From Prevotellaceae bacterium (lineage in GTDB: Bacteria; Bacteroidota; Bacteroidia; Bacteroidales; UBA932), in the NCBI GenBank assembly GCA_031274595.1, contig JAISPX010000030.1, forward strand, positions 1-33,343: a stretch of 33,343 nt of DNA, given 5' to 3'. The notes beneath the pieces were generated by a model that saw only the letters and a list, made by a program, of their open reading frames with translations, did not search any database and was not told the origin of the DNA. Every line of letters starts with the position of its first letter. Position 1 is the first letter of the stretch. Positions 8,512 to 18,571 of this stretch are shown piece after piece. Made by a program: the position numbers and the translations under genes.

Positions 8512-8541
8512 TTGTCTTTTGTTAAAATATTATTACATTTG
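8512..8541 (+). promoter_or_regulatory. Promoter of the PUL regulator gene
   Basis: TTG (8512-8514), 19 nt, TACATTTG (8534-8541). The predicted transcript begins around 8548, only about 12 nt before the ATG at 8560. This placement argues that the in-frame TTG at 8512 is the -33 element and not a start codon. The upstream gap back to 8268 is very AT-rich and contains AAATAA-GCATAT-TTATTT (8472-8489), an inverted repeat of uncertain meaning. Confidence 0.65.
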
Positions 8542-8559
8542 TGCTTCAAAAATAATGAA

Positions 8560-11388
8560 ATGAAGCAGTATAATAAAATTCACACAATTGTATATCTTTT
8601 AATTTCATATTTTTTAGCAGTAGCAAATGCTACTGCGGGCGAACAATATGGAAGCAACCCTAATGTTGTTAATTATCCTGCGAACAGAACATGGTCGATA
8701 ACACAAGACAAACAAGGAATACTCTATTTTGCCTGTAGCGACGAAATGTTGGAATTTGACGGGATACATTGGCTATCGTACAAATCACCTAATAATAGAA
8801 TTGTTCGCACGGTAGAATATGATTCCGTATCGCAACGTATTTATTGCGGTTCGTTTGAGGAATTCGGCTATTGGAAACGCAATGACTTCAACGAGATGGA
8901 ATATTATTCCATAAGCGACAGCCTGCCGGCTGACATTTTACACAATGATGATGTGTGGGAAATAATCTTGGGAGATACTGTTATTTTTCATTCGTTTGCA
9001 AAATATTTTTTGTATGGCAACAACCGCATTAGTTATGCTGAATTTCCTTCATCTTGCCTTACTATAAAAAGAATTAACAACCATCTGTATGCTGCAACTG
9101 TTAAGGGATTATATGTTTTTAGCGATAATGAATTCAGATTTATTCGTAACGGAGAACAATTTATCGACGACAAACAAATAAGCGCATTATTGCCTTTTGA
9201 TGAACAAAACATTTTAATAGCCACGCAAAGCAGCGGTCTTTGGCTGTACGATGGACAATCGTTATCACGATGGAAAACAGAAGTAGATGGATTTTTGTCG
9301 CAAAATCATCTTAATCGTGCGTTGGCTATGCGCGATTCCATGTTTGTGTTTGGAACTATTTTGAGCGGAGTAATTGCTATTGACTGTCATGGTCGTTTGC
9401 TGTGGCATTTGCATAAGTCAAATGGTTTGCAGAACAATACAGTACTTGGTTTGCACGAAGACCATGAAGGTAATTTGTGGGTAGCGCTCGATAATGGAAT
9501 AGATTACATCAACATCAAATCGCCGCTGTATTTCTATCGCGGCAATCATGATAATGTAGAAGCGGTTTATGACATTTGCAAATATAAAGGATCGTTGTAT
9601 ATGGCAACCAACAAAGGGCTGTTTCGCAGTACTGAGGATAATGAGCATTTTAAGATTTTACCCGAAATTCGCGGACAGGTGTGGAGTTTATCGGTATGGA
9701 ATAATCAGTTGATTTGCGGGCATAATAAAGGTACGGCTCGCATTGAAGGCGACAAGGTTATCCCTGTTTCTGATATTACAGGCGGCTATTGTATTCGCAG
9801 ATATAATACAAAAGATGGCGATGTGTTGATACAAAGCACTTATACTCATTTGGTCGTTTATAAACAAAATAAACAAGGTTTATGGCAAATGAGTCATTTT
9901 ATTCCAAATTTTATAGAGCCTATACGTTACATCGAAATAGACCATCATGGTAATATTTGGGCTGGTCATATTGAAAAAAATATCTTCAGAATACGGTTAA
10001 ACCAAACATTTACCGACATTAGCGATAAGCGTTGCTATACATCTGTGGGCAATAATAAATCAAGCCGAACAGGTGTTTTCAAAGTAAATAATCATATAGT
10101 TTTTACAACAGGTAACTCACTGTTTACCTATGATGATATAAACGACAGTATTGTGCCGTATGAGCGACTGAATAAGATGGTCGGAAAATTTGCCGCTGCA
10201 CATAAAATCATTTCAACAGACGACAAACATTACTGGTTTTGCTGTAACGACGAACTTGCTTGCTTTGTGTTTGAGAATACCGATACATGCAGAATGTTGC
10301 AAAGAATTTCTCACAAATTGTTAAAAAATCAAATAATGCTTGATAACGAATGTATCCTTACCAACAATAACAGATACTCGTTCATAGGATTGATAAACGG
10401 ATTTGCCATACTTGATTCCGAATATAAATCATCATCAACGCCCAAAGCAGATATTTTATTGCGTAAAATAGATGCAACAACGCAAAAGCAGCAATCATTA
10501 AAATTAGACCCGAAGATACCTAAAAACGTGCTGCCTTCGGCTTATTGTAATGTAAAATTTGTATTTGCTTATCCTTCATTTTGCTCGACTAATGTACAAT
10601 TGTTTTATAAACTTGAAGGATTAGAGAAAATATGGTCGCCGGTAGCCGAAAATTATGAAAAAGAATATTCTCGAATACCTGCCGGCAATTATAGATTTAT
10701 TGTAAAAGCGGTTGATAATAATGGAGATGAAATATCTCAAACTTCGTATAATTTTGTAATAAGTCCTCCATGGTATGCGAGTAAAGTTGCTATTATCGGG
10801 TATGTTGTGTTTGGAATACTGTTGCTTGTGTTTTCATACAAAATAGGCGAATTTCGATTGCATCTTCGACATCAGAAAGCCATGCAGGCGGGAGAGAAAA
10901 GACGTCAGGAAGAATTGGCTCAAAAAGAACAAAAAATCATTCGCCTGAAAAACGAAAAATTAGAATCGGAGGTGCTGTTTAAGGCAAAAGAACTTGCAAG
11001 CAGCGCTATGGCTATTATTCAAAAAAATAATGTATTGCAAACTCTGAAACAGGAATTGCAGAAAGAAAATAGCGATAAAAGCATGAAAAACATTGTTAAA
11101 CTGATTAATAAAAATCTTTCATCGCAAAAGGAATGGGAAATGTTTGAAGTAAACTTTGACCTGATTCACGACAGTTTTTTTCGTAATCTGAAAAAACGTT
11201 CACCGCAACTTACATCTCACGATTTGAAATTATGCGCTTATCTGCGTCTTAATCTTTCTACCAAAGAAATTGCTCAACTCACAGGCAATTCGATACGCGG
11301 CGTTGAGGTTGCGCGTTATCGTCTGCGTAAGAAACTGCAACTCTCAACCGAACAAAATCTAAATCTTTTTATGCTGGAATTTAAATGA
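8560..11388 (+). CDS. One-protein PUL sensor-regulator: beta-propeller, Y_Y_Y, TM, LuxR-type HTH
   Basis: 942 residues from ATG 8560. A signal or anchor segment (IVYLLISYFLAVANATA) leads into a large periplasmic sensor with two-component-regulator-propeller motifs such as DHEGNLWVALDNGIDYI and DHHGNIWAG. A Y_Y_Y domain follows (~667-735, ending NFVISPPWY), then one membrane helix (~743-765, AIIGYVVFGILLLVFSY), a cytoplasmic coiled coil (~775-850) and a C-terminal helix-turn-helix (~885-942, with LNLSTKEIAQLTGNSIRGVEVARYRLRKK). There is no histidine-kinase or receiver domain, unlike hybrid two-component systems. The sensing and DNA-binding parts are on one chain, as in SusR-type regulators. 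It is divergent from susC and probably activates that operon when an oligosaccharide binds the propeller. The ligand is unknown. Confidence 0.9.
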   Translation: MKQYNKIHTIVYLLISYFLAVANATAGEQYGSNPNVVNYPANRTWSITQDKQGILYFACSDEMLEFDGIHWLSYKSPNNRIVRTVEYDSVSQRIYCGSFEEFGYWKRNDFNEMEYYSISDSLPADILHNDDVWEIILGDTVIFHSFAKYFLYGNNRISYAEFPSSCLTIKRINNHLYAATVKGLYVFSDNEFRFIRNGEQFIDDKQISALLPFDEQNILIATQSSGLWLYDGQSLSRWKTEVDGFLSQNHLNRALAMRDSMFVFGTILSGVIAIDCHGRLLWHLHKSNGLQNNTVLGLHEDHEGNLWVALDNGIDYINIKSPLYFYRGNHDNVEAVYDICKYKGSLYMATNKGLFRSTEDNEHFKILPEIRGQVWSLSVWNNQLICGHNKGTARIEGDKVIPVSDITGGYCIRRYNTKDGDVLIQSTYTHLVVYKQNKQGLWQMSHFIPNFIEPIRYIEIDHHGNIWAGHIEKNIFRIRLNQTFTDISDKRCYTSVGNNKSSRTGVFKVNNHIVFTTGNSLFTYDDINDSIVPYERLNKMVGKFAAAHKIISTDDKHYWFCCNDELACFVFENTDTCRMLQRISHKLLKNQIMLDNECILTNNNRYSFIGLINGFAILDSEYKSSSTPKADILLRKIDATTQKQQSLKLDPKIPKNVLPSAYCNVKFVFAYPSFCSTNVQLFYKLEGLEKIWSPVAENYEKEYSRIPAGNYRFIVKAVDNNGDEISQTSYNFVISPPWYASKVAIIGYVVFGILLLVFSYKIGEFRLHLRHQKAMQAGEKRRQEELAQKEQKIIRLKNEKLESEVLFKAKELASSAMAIIQKNNVLQTLKQELQKENSDKSMKNIVKLINKNLSSQKEWEMFEVNFDLIHDSFFRNLKKRSPQLTSHDLKLCAYLRLNLSTKEIAQLTGNSIRGVEVARYRLRKKLQLSTEQNLNLFMLEFK

Positions 11389-11453
11389 TACCAAATCGTT
11401 ATTAAAAAATGAATAATGAAGAGCGAAAAATTAATGATTAATGATTAATGGTT

Positions 11454-11529
11454 TACAATGTCATTGTACTGCTGCGGCAACACCGCCGTGTTGAGTGTAC
11501 GGCATCGCCGTCTTGCAAACGCAACGACG
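11454..11529. repeat. Intergenic repeat element, left copy (palindrome plus two 22-bp units)
   Basis: TACAATG-T-CATTGTA (11454-11468) is a perfect palindrome with 7-bp arms. It is followed by two 22-bp units (11478-11499, 11500-11521) built on CAACACCGCCGTCTTGCAAA, and a partial unit to 11529. The same palindrome and units recur at 12892-13033 on the other side of the two genes between them. The rest of the 11389-11683 gap holds AT-rich ATTAATGATTAATGG runs and a promoter-like site. Confidence 0.9.
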
Positions 11530-11621
11530 AGAAAAAACAAAATAGTAAATAATAAAACAATCTGCGTTATCTACCTAATAAGAAAAATATAAAATTAATG
11601 TAAATTTTTACTGAAAATAAT

Positions 11622-11629
11622 TACTTTTG
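11622..11629 (+). promoter_or_regulatory. Promoter -7 element of the two-gene cassette
   Basis: TACTTTTG matches TAnnTTTG, 55 nt before the ATG at 11684. No convincing -33 TTG is seen at 19 nt. Unusually for this phylum, a good Shine-Dalgarno sequence (AGAGGA, 11671-11676) sits 7 nt before the start codon. Confidence 0.5.
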
Positions 11630-11683
11630 TTGCATGTTACAACAATATGAATCGCATACAGTAAGTTATAAGAGGAATTTAAT

Positions 11684-12301
11684 ATGGCAGATACGGGCAA
11701 ACGATTGGCGTATGATTTGGTAAAAGATATATGGGAAAACGGCGACAAGGATGCAGCGTGGGAACGGACGGATAAAAGACTTCAGTGCCTTGCGCAAAGC
11801 GGTTTTGATATATTTAAAGAAGAATTGATTCAAGACCAAATTGAAGACGCAATTGAAAACGGCTACGAGTTACAGGTAGAAGAAGCATGGCTAATGCTTG
11901 CATGTCGCCTTAGCTCGCTGGTGTGTAATCCTAATGAACTTCGCAGCAGATGGTTTGTGTTTTTAGAAAAAATGGAAGCGAAGATGGAGCAACTGTGCGA
12001 TGAAGAATTGCCTAAACTTACCGCAATTGAGAATATTGAAAAGGCGCGTTTGTATAGCCGCAAAATCGCAGGTCAACTGCAAAACATTCACAATAGAGCG
12101 CATACTGTCTATGAAGAAGAAATCATTGATAACTACTATAGACATGGAAATCATATCAAGATGGGAGACGCTCTTTTTGACAGGCTGTATGATTTCAGAA
12201 GCAGTTGTGAAGAAAGGTATAATAAATTTACACAAAAACGACTTAATTATATAGAAAAATTAAATAAAACATTTCAGAAAAAGGAAAAAACAAATGGGTA
12301 A
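11684..12301 (+). CDS. Hypothetical helical protein, first gene of two-gene cassette
   Basis: 205 residues, not recognised. The sequence is charged and almost wholly alpha-helical by eye, with no signal peptide and no membrane segment, so it should be cytoplasmic. It begins MADTGKRLAYDLVKDIWENG and has a middle Leu-rich helix around EEAWLMLACRLSSLV. The C-terminal third, around SCEERYNKFTQKRLNYIEKL, looks like a coiled coil. The start is supported by AGAGGA 7 nt upstream. The 3' end overlaps the next gene by 8 nt, so the two are translationally coupled and probably work together. Composition resembles the chromosome around it. I assign no function. Confidence 0.75.
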   Translation: MADTGKRLAYDLVKDIWENGDKDAAWERTDKRLQCLAQSGFDIFKEELIQDQIEDAIENGYELQVEEAWLMLACRLSSLVCNPNELRSRWFVFLEKMEAKMEQLCDEELPKLTAIENIEKARLYSRKIAGQLQNIHNRAHTVYEEEIIDNYYRHGNHIKMGDALFDRLYDFRSSCEERYNKFTQKRLNYIEKLNKTFQKKEKTNG

Positions 12302-12860
12302 AGAAATTTTAGAGCCGATACACGGCATCGATTTGAAGACTTATGTTGCGATAAGCAAAAAACTTATGGCAGGCATAAACGAAGAAAAAATTTTGCAGGC
12401 TATGAGTTTGGACAAATCAACATGGGATGAAATCAATACGCTTTGGGTACAACGAATGACACAAGATGAAACTTTTGAGTTGATAACGCTCTTCGGACAA
12501 TACAATGCCGACGAATCTACACATCCTAACCTTGAAGGCTTAACGGCTGAAACATCTCAAGAAGGCGCGGATAATCTGGCGCTGCTGAAAAGCGACCGTT
12601 ATTTTTATGAAGAACTGGCTGCCGCAAAAGACGCTGCATACGAATACGGCATAGACGGTGTTCAGTGGATAAAGGATAATTTTGGCATCAATCTTGCCGA
12701 TTTCCAGACAGTGGCTATGCAGTACACGGATAACAGAGATATCAACAACTCTGAAGAGATGTTGCACTATGCCCAATATCATGACGAAAAAAAAGAAGAA
12801 TATGCCCAACATTTTGCGGCAATGCAAGGCGGCAATATAGCAGATGACGTGGAATTTTAA
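12294..12860 (+). CDS. Hypothetical protein, second gene of two-gene cassette (DUF6620-like?)
   Basis: 188 residues, acidic, cytoplasmic, no signal or TM. The N-terminus (EPIHGIDLKTYVAISKKL, then TWDEINTLWVQRMTQDETFE) reads like a family I recall as DUF6620, known mainly from Bacteroidota and without assigned function; this recall is unverified. The C-terminal half is helical and ends in an acidic tail. The ATG at 12294 lies inside the last codons of the upstream gene (8-nt overlap), and AAGGA precedes it. The pair is isolated between two copies of a 22-bp-unit intergenic element. No toxin catalytic motif is visible in either gene. Confidence 0.75.
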   Translation: MGKEILEPIHGIDLKTYVAISKKLMAGINEEKILQAMSLDKSTWDEINTLWVQRMTQDETFELITLFGQYNADESTHPNLEGLTAETSQEGADNLALLKSDRYFYEELAAAKDAAYEYGIDGVQWIKDNFGINLADFQTVAMQYTDNRDINNSEEMLHYAQYHDEKKEEYAQHFAAMQGGNIADDVEF

Positions 12861-12891
12861 TTAATGGTTAATTAATAAATGGCTAATGATT

Positions 12892-13033
12892 TACAATGTC
12901 ATTGTACTGCTGCTGCAACACCGCCATCTTGCTTTTTCAACACCGCCGTCTTACAAATGTAACACCGCCGTCTTGCAAATGCAACACCGCCGTGTTGAGT
13001 GTGCGGCATCGCCGTCTTGCAAACGCAACGATG
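12892..13033. repeat. Intergenic repeat element, right copy (palindrome plus five 22-bp units)
   Basis: It has the same TACAATG-T-CATTGTA palindrome (12892-12906) as the left copy, followed by five 22-bp units starting at 12916, 12938, 12960, 12982 and 13004 and a partial unit to 13033. Its last two units correspond one-to-one with the two units of the left copy; the first three are extra. The orientation is direct relative to the left copy. Confidence 0.9.
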
Positions 13034-13123
13034 AAATAGTAAATCGTAAATAATAAAATAGCAAATAGCAAGAAGCCTACTTTGATGGCTGTTTAGTATA
13101 AACAATATTGTTAAGACACCATT

Positions 13124-13165
13124 AACAACACTGGAAAGGCTCACCGAACAACACTGGAAAGGCTC
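13124..13165. repeat. Two 19-bp direct repeats at 23-bp period, plus small hairpin
   Basis: AACAACACTGGAAAGGCTC occurs at 13124-13142 and again at 13147-13165. Next to it lie a palindrome AACAATATTGTT (13101-13112) and a 5-bp hairpin CCTTA-ACAAA-TAAGG (13166-13180) just past the stop of the DUF368 gene. The hairpin could mark the 3' end of that operon, but no U-tract is present. Confidence 0.75.
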
Positions 13166-13191
13166 CCTTAACAAATAAGGCTGTAATAATT

Positions 13192-14127
13192 TTACTTCCT
13201 TATTTTTTTTGCGATAAATTCTATTGTAAAAATCAGCAAAAAGCCGATTAGTGCGAATATTACGGCAAACATTAATTGCGAATCGCTGTTTGTTAACTCG
13301 CTGTAAGCAGTCGGCAAAATGTTTTTTTGCGACAAAGGTTGTTCTATTCCGTGCCTGTCGGTAAATGTTGTGAGAGTGTTTTTCCAAGGCCAGATTTTAT
13401 TCAGCGAGCCAAACATAAATCCTGTAAGCGAAGCCAGCGTTATGGTTTTGAAATATCGGAAAAGCCACGATAAAACTCGCGAAAATACAACAATACCAAC
13501 GCCTGCGCCGCATAAGAAAATCCCGATTATAGTAAAATTTAATTCGGCAAGCGATTTCATCATGAAGAAATATTGACCCAAAAGCACGAGAATGAAACTT
13601 CCTGAAATTCCCGGTAAAATCATTGCGCAAATGGCAATCGCTCCGCATATAAAAATGTACCAGTAGTCTCCGCTTGAATTTAACGGCGAATTTTCGGGCG
13701 AAGTAATGAAAAATGCGATAATGGTAAAAACAAGAAAAGCGGCAATTGCCTTAATATTCCATTTAACATCACGCGCAATAAATATTGTTGATGCAACTAT
13801 CAAACCCGAAAAAAACGACCACACAAAAATAGGATGATTTGCAATCAAATATGTCATTAATTTTGCAAGGCTGAGAAAACTTACCGCAATTCCGCTCAAC
13901 AAAAAAGCAATAAATGTTCCATCAATATTTGTCCAGAAGTTTCTAAATTCTCCTTTTATCAATAATTTTATATTTGCAATATTTATGCTTTTAATTGCGT
14001 TTATAAAGCGTTCGTAAATTCCTGTTATGAAAGCAATAGTTCCGCCCGAAACGCCCGGAATAACATCAGCCGCTCCCATTGCCATTCCTTTGAAAAAGGT
14101 AAGGATATAATTTGTTTTTTTCATCAT
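13192..14127 (-). CDS. popT: DUF368 / PopT-type undecaprenyl-phosphate translocase
   Basis: 311 residues, an integral inner-membrane protein with about 8-9 hydrophobic segments. It carries the two inverted-repeat signatures of the DUF368 family: MGAADVIPGVSGGTIAFITG near the N-terminus and ICAMILPGISGSFILVLLGQ in the second half. DUF368 proteins were shown to return undecaprenyl phosphate, the lipid carrier for peptidoglycan and other wall polymers, to the inner leaflet (PopT, alongside DedA-type UptA). The start overlaps the stop of the TPR gene (ATGA), so it is translationally coupled and last in the ligA operon. The family is certain; the activity is inferred from characterised members. 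Confidence 0.88.
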   Translation of the reverse strand: MMKKTNYILTFFKGMAMGAADVIPGVSGGTIAFITGIYERFINAIKSINIANIKLLIKGEFRNFWTNIDGTFIAFLLSGIAVSFLSLAKLMTYLIANHPIFVWSFFSGLIVASTIFIARDVKWNIKAIAAFLVFTIIAFFITSPENSPLNSSGDYWYIFICGAIAICAMILPGISGSFILVLLGQYFFMMKSLAELNFTIIGIFLCGAGVGIVVFSRVLSWLFRYFKTITLASLTGFMFGSLNKIWPWKNTLTTFTDRHGIEQPLSQKNILPTAYSELTNSDSQLMFAVIFALIGFLLIFTIEFIAKKIRK

Positions 14128-15527
14128 TTTTTTGTTTTATAGGATAAGTAAACATTCATTATTTGTTCGTTGAGCATTGCTTCGGGGCATAATTCAAAAA
14201 ACGATTTCATCATATCGGCGTCAAGTTCGAGACTTCGTTCAATATAAATCACGCTTTGCGATAAGTTGTTGTTTAGAAAATGATAATACGCCAAATGATA
14301 ACAAACTTCGGCAATCGAATAAAAACTTTCGTTGTATTTTGTTTCAAGAATTTCTATTCCTTTATCAATATCATCGAGGGCGATAATTTCGGCATACAAT
14401 AGCCAAGCCTGATAATCGTATTTACAGGAATCACTGTGAATAAATTTTTCCATTGTTTGTTCGGCTTCTTTAATTTTATTTTGCTGAAGCAGAATTTTGC
14501 CCATTTGAGTTAGAAATGCAGGAATAATTTCAATATCGTTCAAAGTTTTACGCATAAACTGTTCTGCTATTTTAAACTCGTTTCGCTGTGAATATATAGT
14601 TGCAAGGCTGTAATATGCATCTACATAATCGGGATTTTGCGATACAATATCCAGATACAGTTTTTCGGCTATGTCGTATATTTTTTCGCGTTCGTAACAC
14701 TTTGCTATTCCAAACAGTGCGTCTATATTTTCTTTTTCAAAATCTAAAATCTTGTTGTATATTTTTATTGCTTCGTTGTTTTTGCCAAGCACGCTGATAC
14801 ATTCGGCTTTGTTGATTAATGTTTCCTGCGCGTTTTCGCTGCTTACTGCAAGTCGCAAATCAAACGCTTTGATTGCTTTTTCGTATTCGGACAACAACAT
14901 GTAAATATCGCCTAACTCGTCCCATATATTTTCGTCGAAAGGGTTAATTTCCGTCATTTTTTCATATATGTTTGCGGCTTTGCGATATTCCAATTCACAT
15001 TCGTAGCATTTGGCAAGCCAGTACATCAAGTCAGGGTTAATGTCGCGAATTATTTTTTGTGCGAGTTCAAGATATTTTTTTGCAAGTGAGATTTGATGCA
15101 TTATCATCAAAAAATCGCAGATCATTTCTATTGTAATATCTTTGTCATCCGACAATTCTATGGCTTTATCAAAGAATTTTTCGGCTGATTTGTACTGATT
15201 TTTTTTTATGCATATCTCGCCTCTTAAAACGAAGACGTCTGTAATTACATCGCTGTTGTGTTCTATGTTTTTGATTACTTTTTCGGCTTTTTCAAATTCA
15301 TTGTTTCTTATATATAAATCGGCTTTTATTGTTTTAAGTTCAAACGACGATGGATAAAAAATTTGGGCTGTATTATTAACTTCAAGTGCGTTTTTATAAT
15401 TATTTATCAGTACATAATAATCCGAAATAGCGATAAATTCTTCTAATTTAAAATAATGTTGCCTGTCGTTTTCATATCGTTTTGCCAGTTGTTCAGATTG
15501 CAGTATGTAATTTTTATTTTCGGACAT
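14124..15527 (-). CDS. Tetratricopeptide-repeat protein
   Basis: 467 residues made almost entirely of TPR helices. At least ten 34-residue units can be seen, for example AEKFFDKAIELSDD, AANIYEKMTEINPFDENIWDELGDIYMLLSEYEKA and AEKLYLDIVSQNPDYVDAYYSLATIYSQRNEFKIAE. There is no signal peptide or TM helix, so it is a cytoplasmic scaffold; the partner is unknown. It overlaps the upstream gene by 1 nt (TAATG) and the downstream DUF368 gene by 4 nt, and so belongs to one operon with ligA. AT-rich, like the rest of this operon. Confidence 0.88.
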   Translation of the reverse strand: MSENKNYILQSEQLAKRYENDRQHYFKLEEFIAISDYYVLINNYKNALEVNNTAQIFYPSSFELKTIKADLYIRNNEFEKAEKVIKNIEHNSDVITDVFVLRGEICIKKNQYKSAEKFFDKAIELSDDKDITIEMICDFLMIMHQISLAKKYLELAQKIIRDINPDLMYWLAKCYECELEYRKAANIYEKMTEINPFDENIWDELGDIYMLLSEYEKAIKAFDLRLAVSSENAQETLINKAECISVLGKNNEAIKIYNKILDFEKENIDALFGIAKCYEREKIYDIAEKLYLDIVSQNPDYVDAYYSLATIYSQRNEFKIAEQFMRKTLNDIEIIPAFLTQMGKILLQQNKIKEAEQTMEKFIHSDSCKYDYQAWLLYAEIIALDDIDKGIEILETKYNESFYSIAEVCYHLAYYHFLNNNLSQSVIYIERSLELDADMMKSFFELCPEAMLNEQIMNVYLSYKTKK

Positions 15528-16069
15528 TAGTTTTGTACTTTTATTGTTGATAAAAAATTTATTATTAAACTCACAAATTTTGTCGTTTCATTCGAGTGTT
15601 CAAGAAGTATCAAATCAAAAGGGTCGTTTTTATATTGTAATCCTCCGATTTTGAATTTTGCAGTCGATAATGTTGATATGTACCTGTAAACGTATTCGGA
15701 ACTGCGCGACATGTCAATCAGCACATCAAACTTTTGCGTCATAAACTTGTTTACATCTTCGCAATTTGGTTTTCCATACCATGTTAAATCCGATTTTGTA
15801 AATATTTTTATGTATGAAGGAACATGTTTTCTGCTTTCTACTTCAACATCTTTTGTATCTTCAAATGCTATGGCAGATATTTTAATTTTTCGCGCCAAAA
15901 AGAATTTCATCATCTTATTTGCCATTAGATACGTACTTCCTGTATTTTCAAACAAAATACCTACGCTTTTCATTGTACTGATATTACAAAATCCTTTTTG
16001 TCGCTTAATTTTCGATATGCGATTTTCCAGAATTTTGTTTCCTACTATTTTTTTTATAATATTAAGCAT
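15527..16069 (-). CDS. DUF6913-like Bacteroidota protein of unknown function
   Basis: 180 residues, basic at the N-terminus, no signal peptide. The pattern TMKSVGILFENTG, FDVLIDMSRSSEYVYRYIS, KFKIGGLQYKNDPFDLIL matches a family I recall as DUF6913, common in Bacteroidetes and usually placed beside core genes. The alternating beta/alpha layout suggests a Rossmann-like fold, with no obvious catalytic motif. It starts 3 nt after the ligA stop and ends in a 1-nt overlap with the TPR gene. Role unknown. Confidence 0.75.
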   Translation of the reverse strand: MLNIIKKIVGNKILENRISKIKRQKGFCNISTMKSVGILFENTGSTYLMANKMMKFFLARKIKISAIAFEDTKDVEVESRKHVPSYIKIFTKSDLTWYGKPNCEDVNKFMTQKFDVLIDMSRSSEYVYRYISTLSTAKFKIGGLQYKNDPFDLILLEHSNETTKFVSLIINFLSTIKVQN

Positions 16070-16072
16070 ATT

Positions 16073-18124
<2,052 letters not shown>

Positions 18125-18150
18125 TTAATAAGTTTTGAGTATTTTTTATA

Positions 18151-18186
18151 AATCTGTTGTGCTATTTATGATATCTTCAACAGATT
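18151..18186. repeat. Inverted repeat in the ligA-xusA gap
   Basis: AATCTGTTG (18151-18159) and CAACAGATT (18178-18186) are perfect 9-bp arms around an 18-nt centre. No T-tract follows on either strand. It is one of several structured pieces in the 480-nt gap 18092-18571. Confidence 0.6.
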
Positions 18187-18224
18187 ATTTCCTGCCTTGT
18201 ACTTCGCAGTTGGCGAAGGGATGC

Positions 18225-18239
18225 TTTTGAGACAGCCTC
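18225..18239. mobile_element. Possible insertion-sequence end relic
   Basis: Read on the minus strand, GAGGCTGTCTCAAAA resembles the terminal inverted repeats of several Bacteroidota insertion sequences. No transposase ORF and no second end are present nearby, so at most this is a relic. The resemblance is from memory and unverified. Confidence 0.25.
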
Positions 18240-18271
18240 TATATCACGCACACTGCGAGGCAAACTTTTGC

Positions 18272-18329
18272 ATAACGGGCAAAAACGCTGAAAAACGCCG
18301 CTGGCGTTTCATTATTCGTTACCCGTTAT
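18272..18329. repeat. Nested inverted repeat (stem within stem)
   Basis: The outer arms are ATAACGGG (18272-18279) and CCCGTTAT (18322-18329). Inside is a perfect 7-bp hairpin AAACGCC-GCT-GGCGTTT (18293-18309). T-rich sequence follows on the plus strand. It could be a dispersed structured element or a terminator-like site. It lies about 240 nt before the receptor gene. Confidence 0.7.
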
Positions 18330-18422
18330 TTATTTTTATGTGTTTTTCAACATTTTACAAATTATGACGCATTTCTAATGCCTGTCAATAACCAATAATA
18401 AGTGTATTTGCGTGCAAAAATA

Positions 18423-18467
18423 CCTACAAATAGGGATTTCCTACGTCATCAACAGTGAATACTTTTG
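18423..18467 (+). promoter_or_regulatory. Promoter of the siderophore locus with alternating CCTA/TAGG operator
   Basis: TACTTTTG (18460-18467) is a good -7 element. Where a -33 TTG would be expected (near 18438) there is instead CCTA-CAAA-TAGG-GATTT-CCTA (18423-18443), three alternating half-sites. An activator or iron-responsive regulator may bind here. The leader to ATG 18572 is about 100 nt. Confidence 0.5.
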
Positions 18468-18571
18468 CAGTCTGTTTTTAATTCAATTATAAACAAACCC
18501 GAAACAACAAATGCGGTTTTTTATAATTATCTAAAAAACTGCGAATTTAGTTTATTGAAGAATTTATTAAA

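Noticed and set aside
8512-8559. TTG start 16 codons upstream for the PUL regulator
   Set aside because: The TTG serves as the -33 element of a consensus promoter whose -7 lies at 8534; ATG 8560 is followed by a proper signal sequence.
12899-13387. 162-codon open frame on the minus strand
   Set aside because: It runs through the 22-bp tandem repeats and overlaps the start of the DUF368 coding end in another frame; the period is not a multiple of 3 and no family features are visible.
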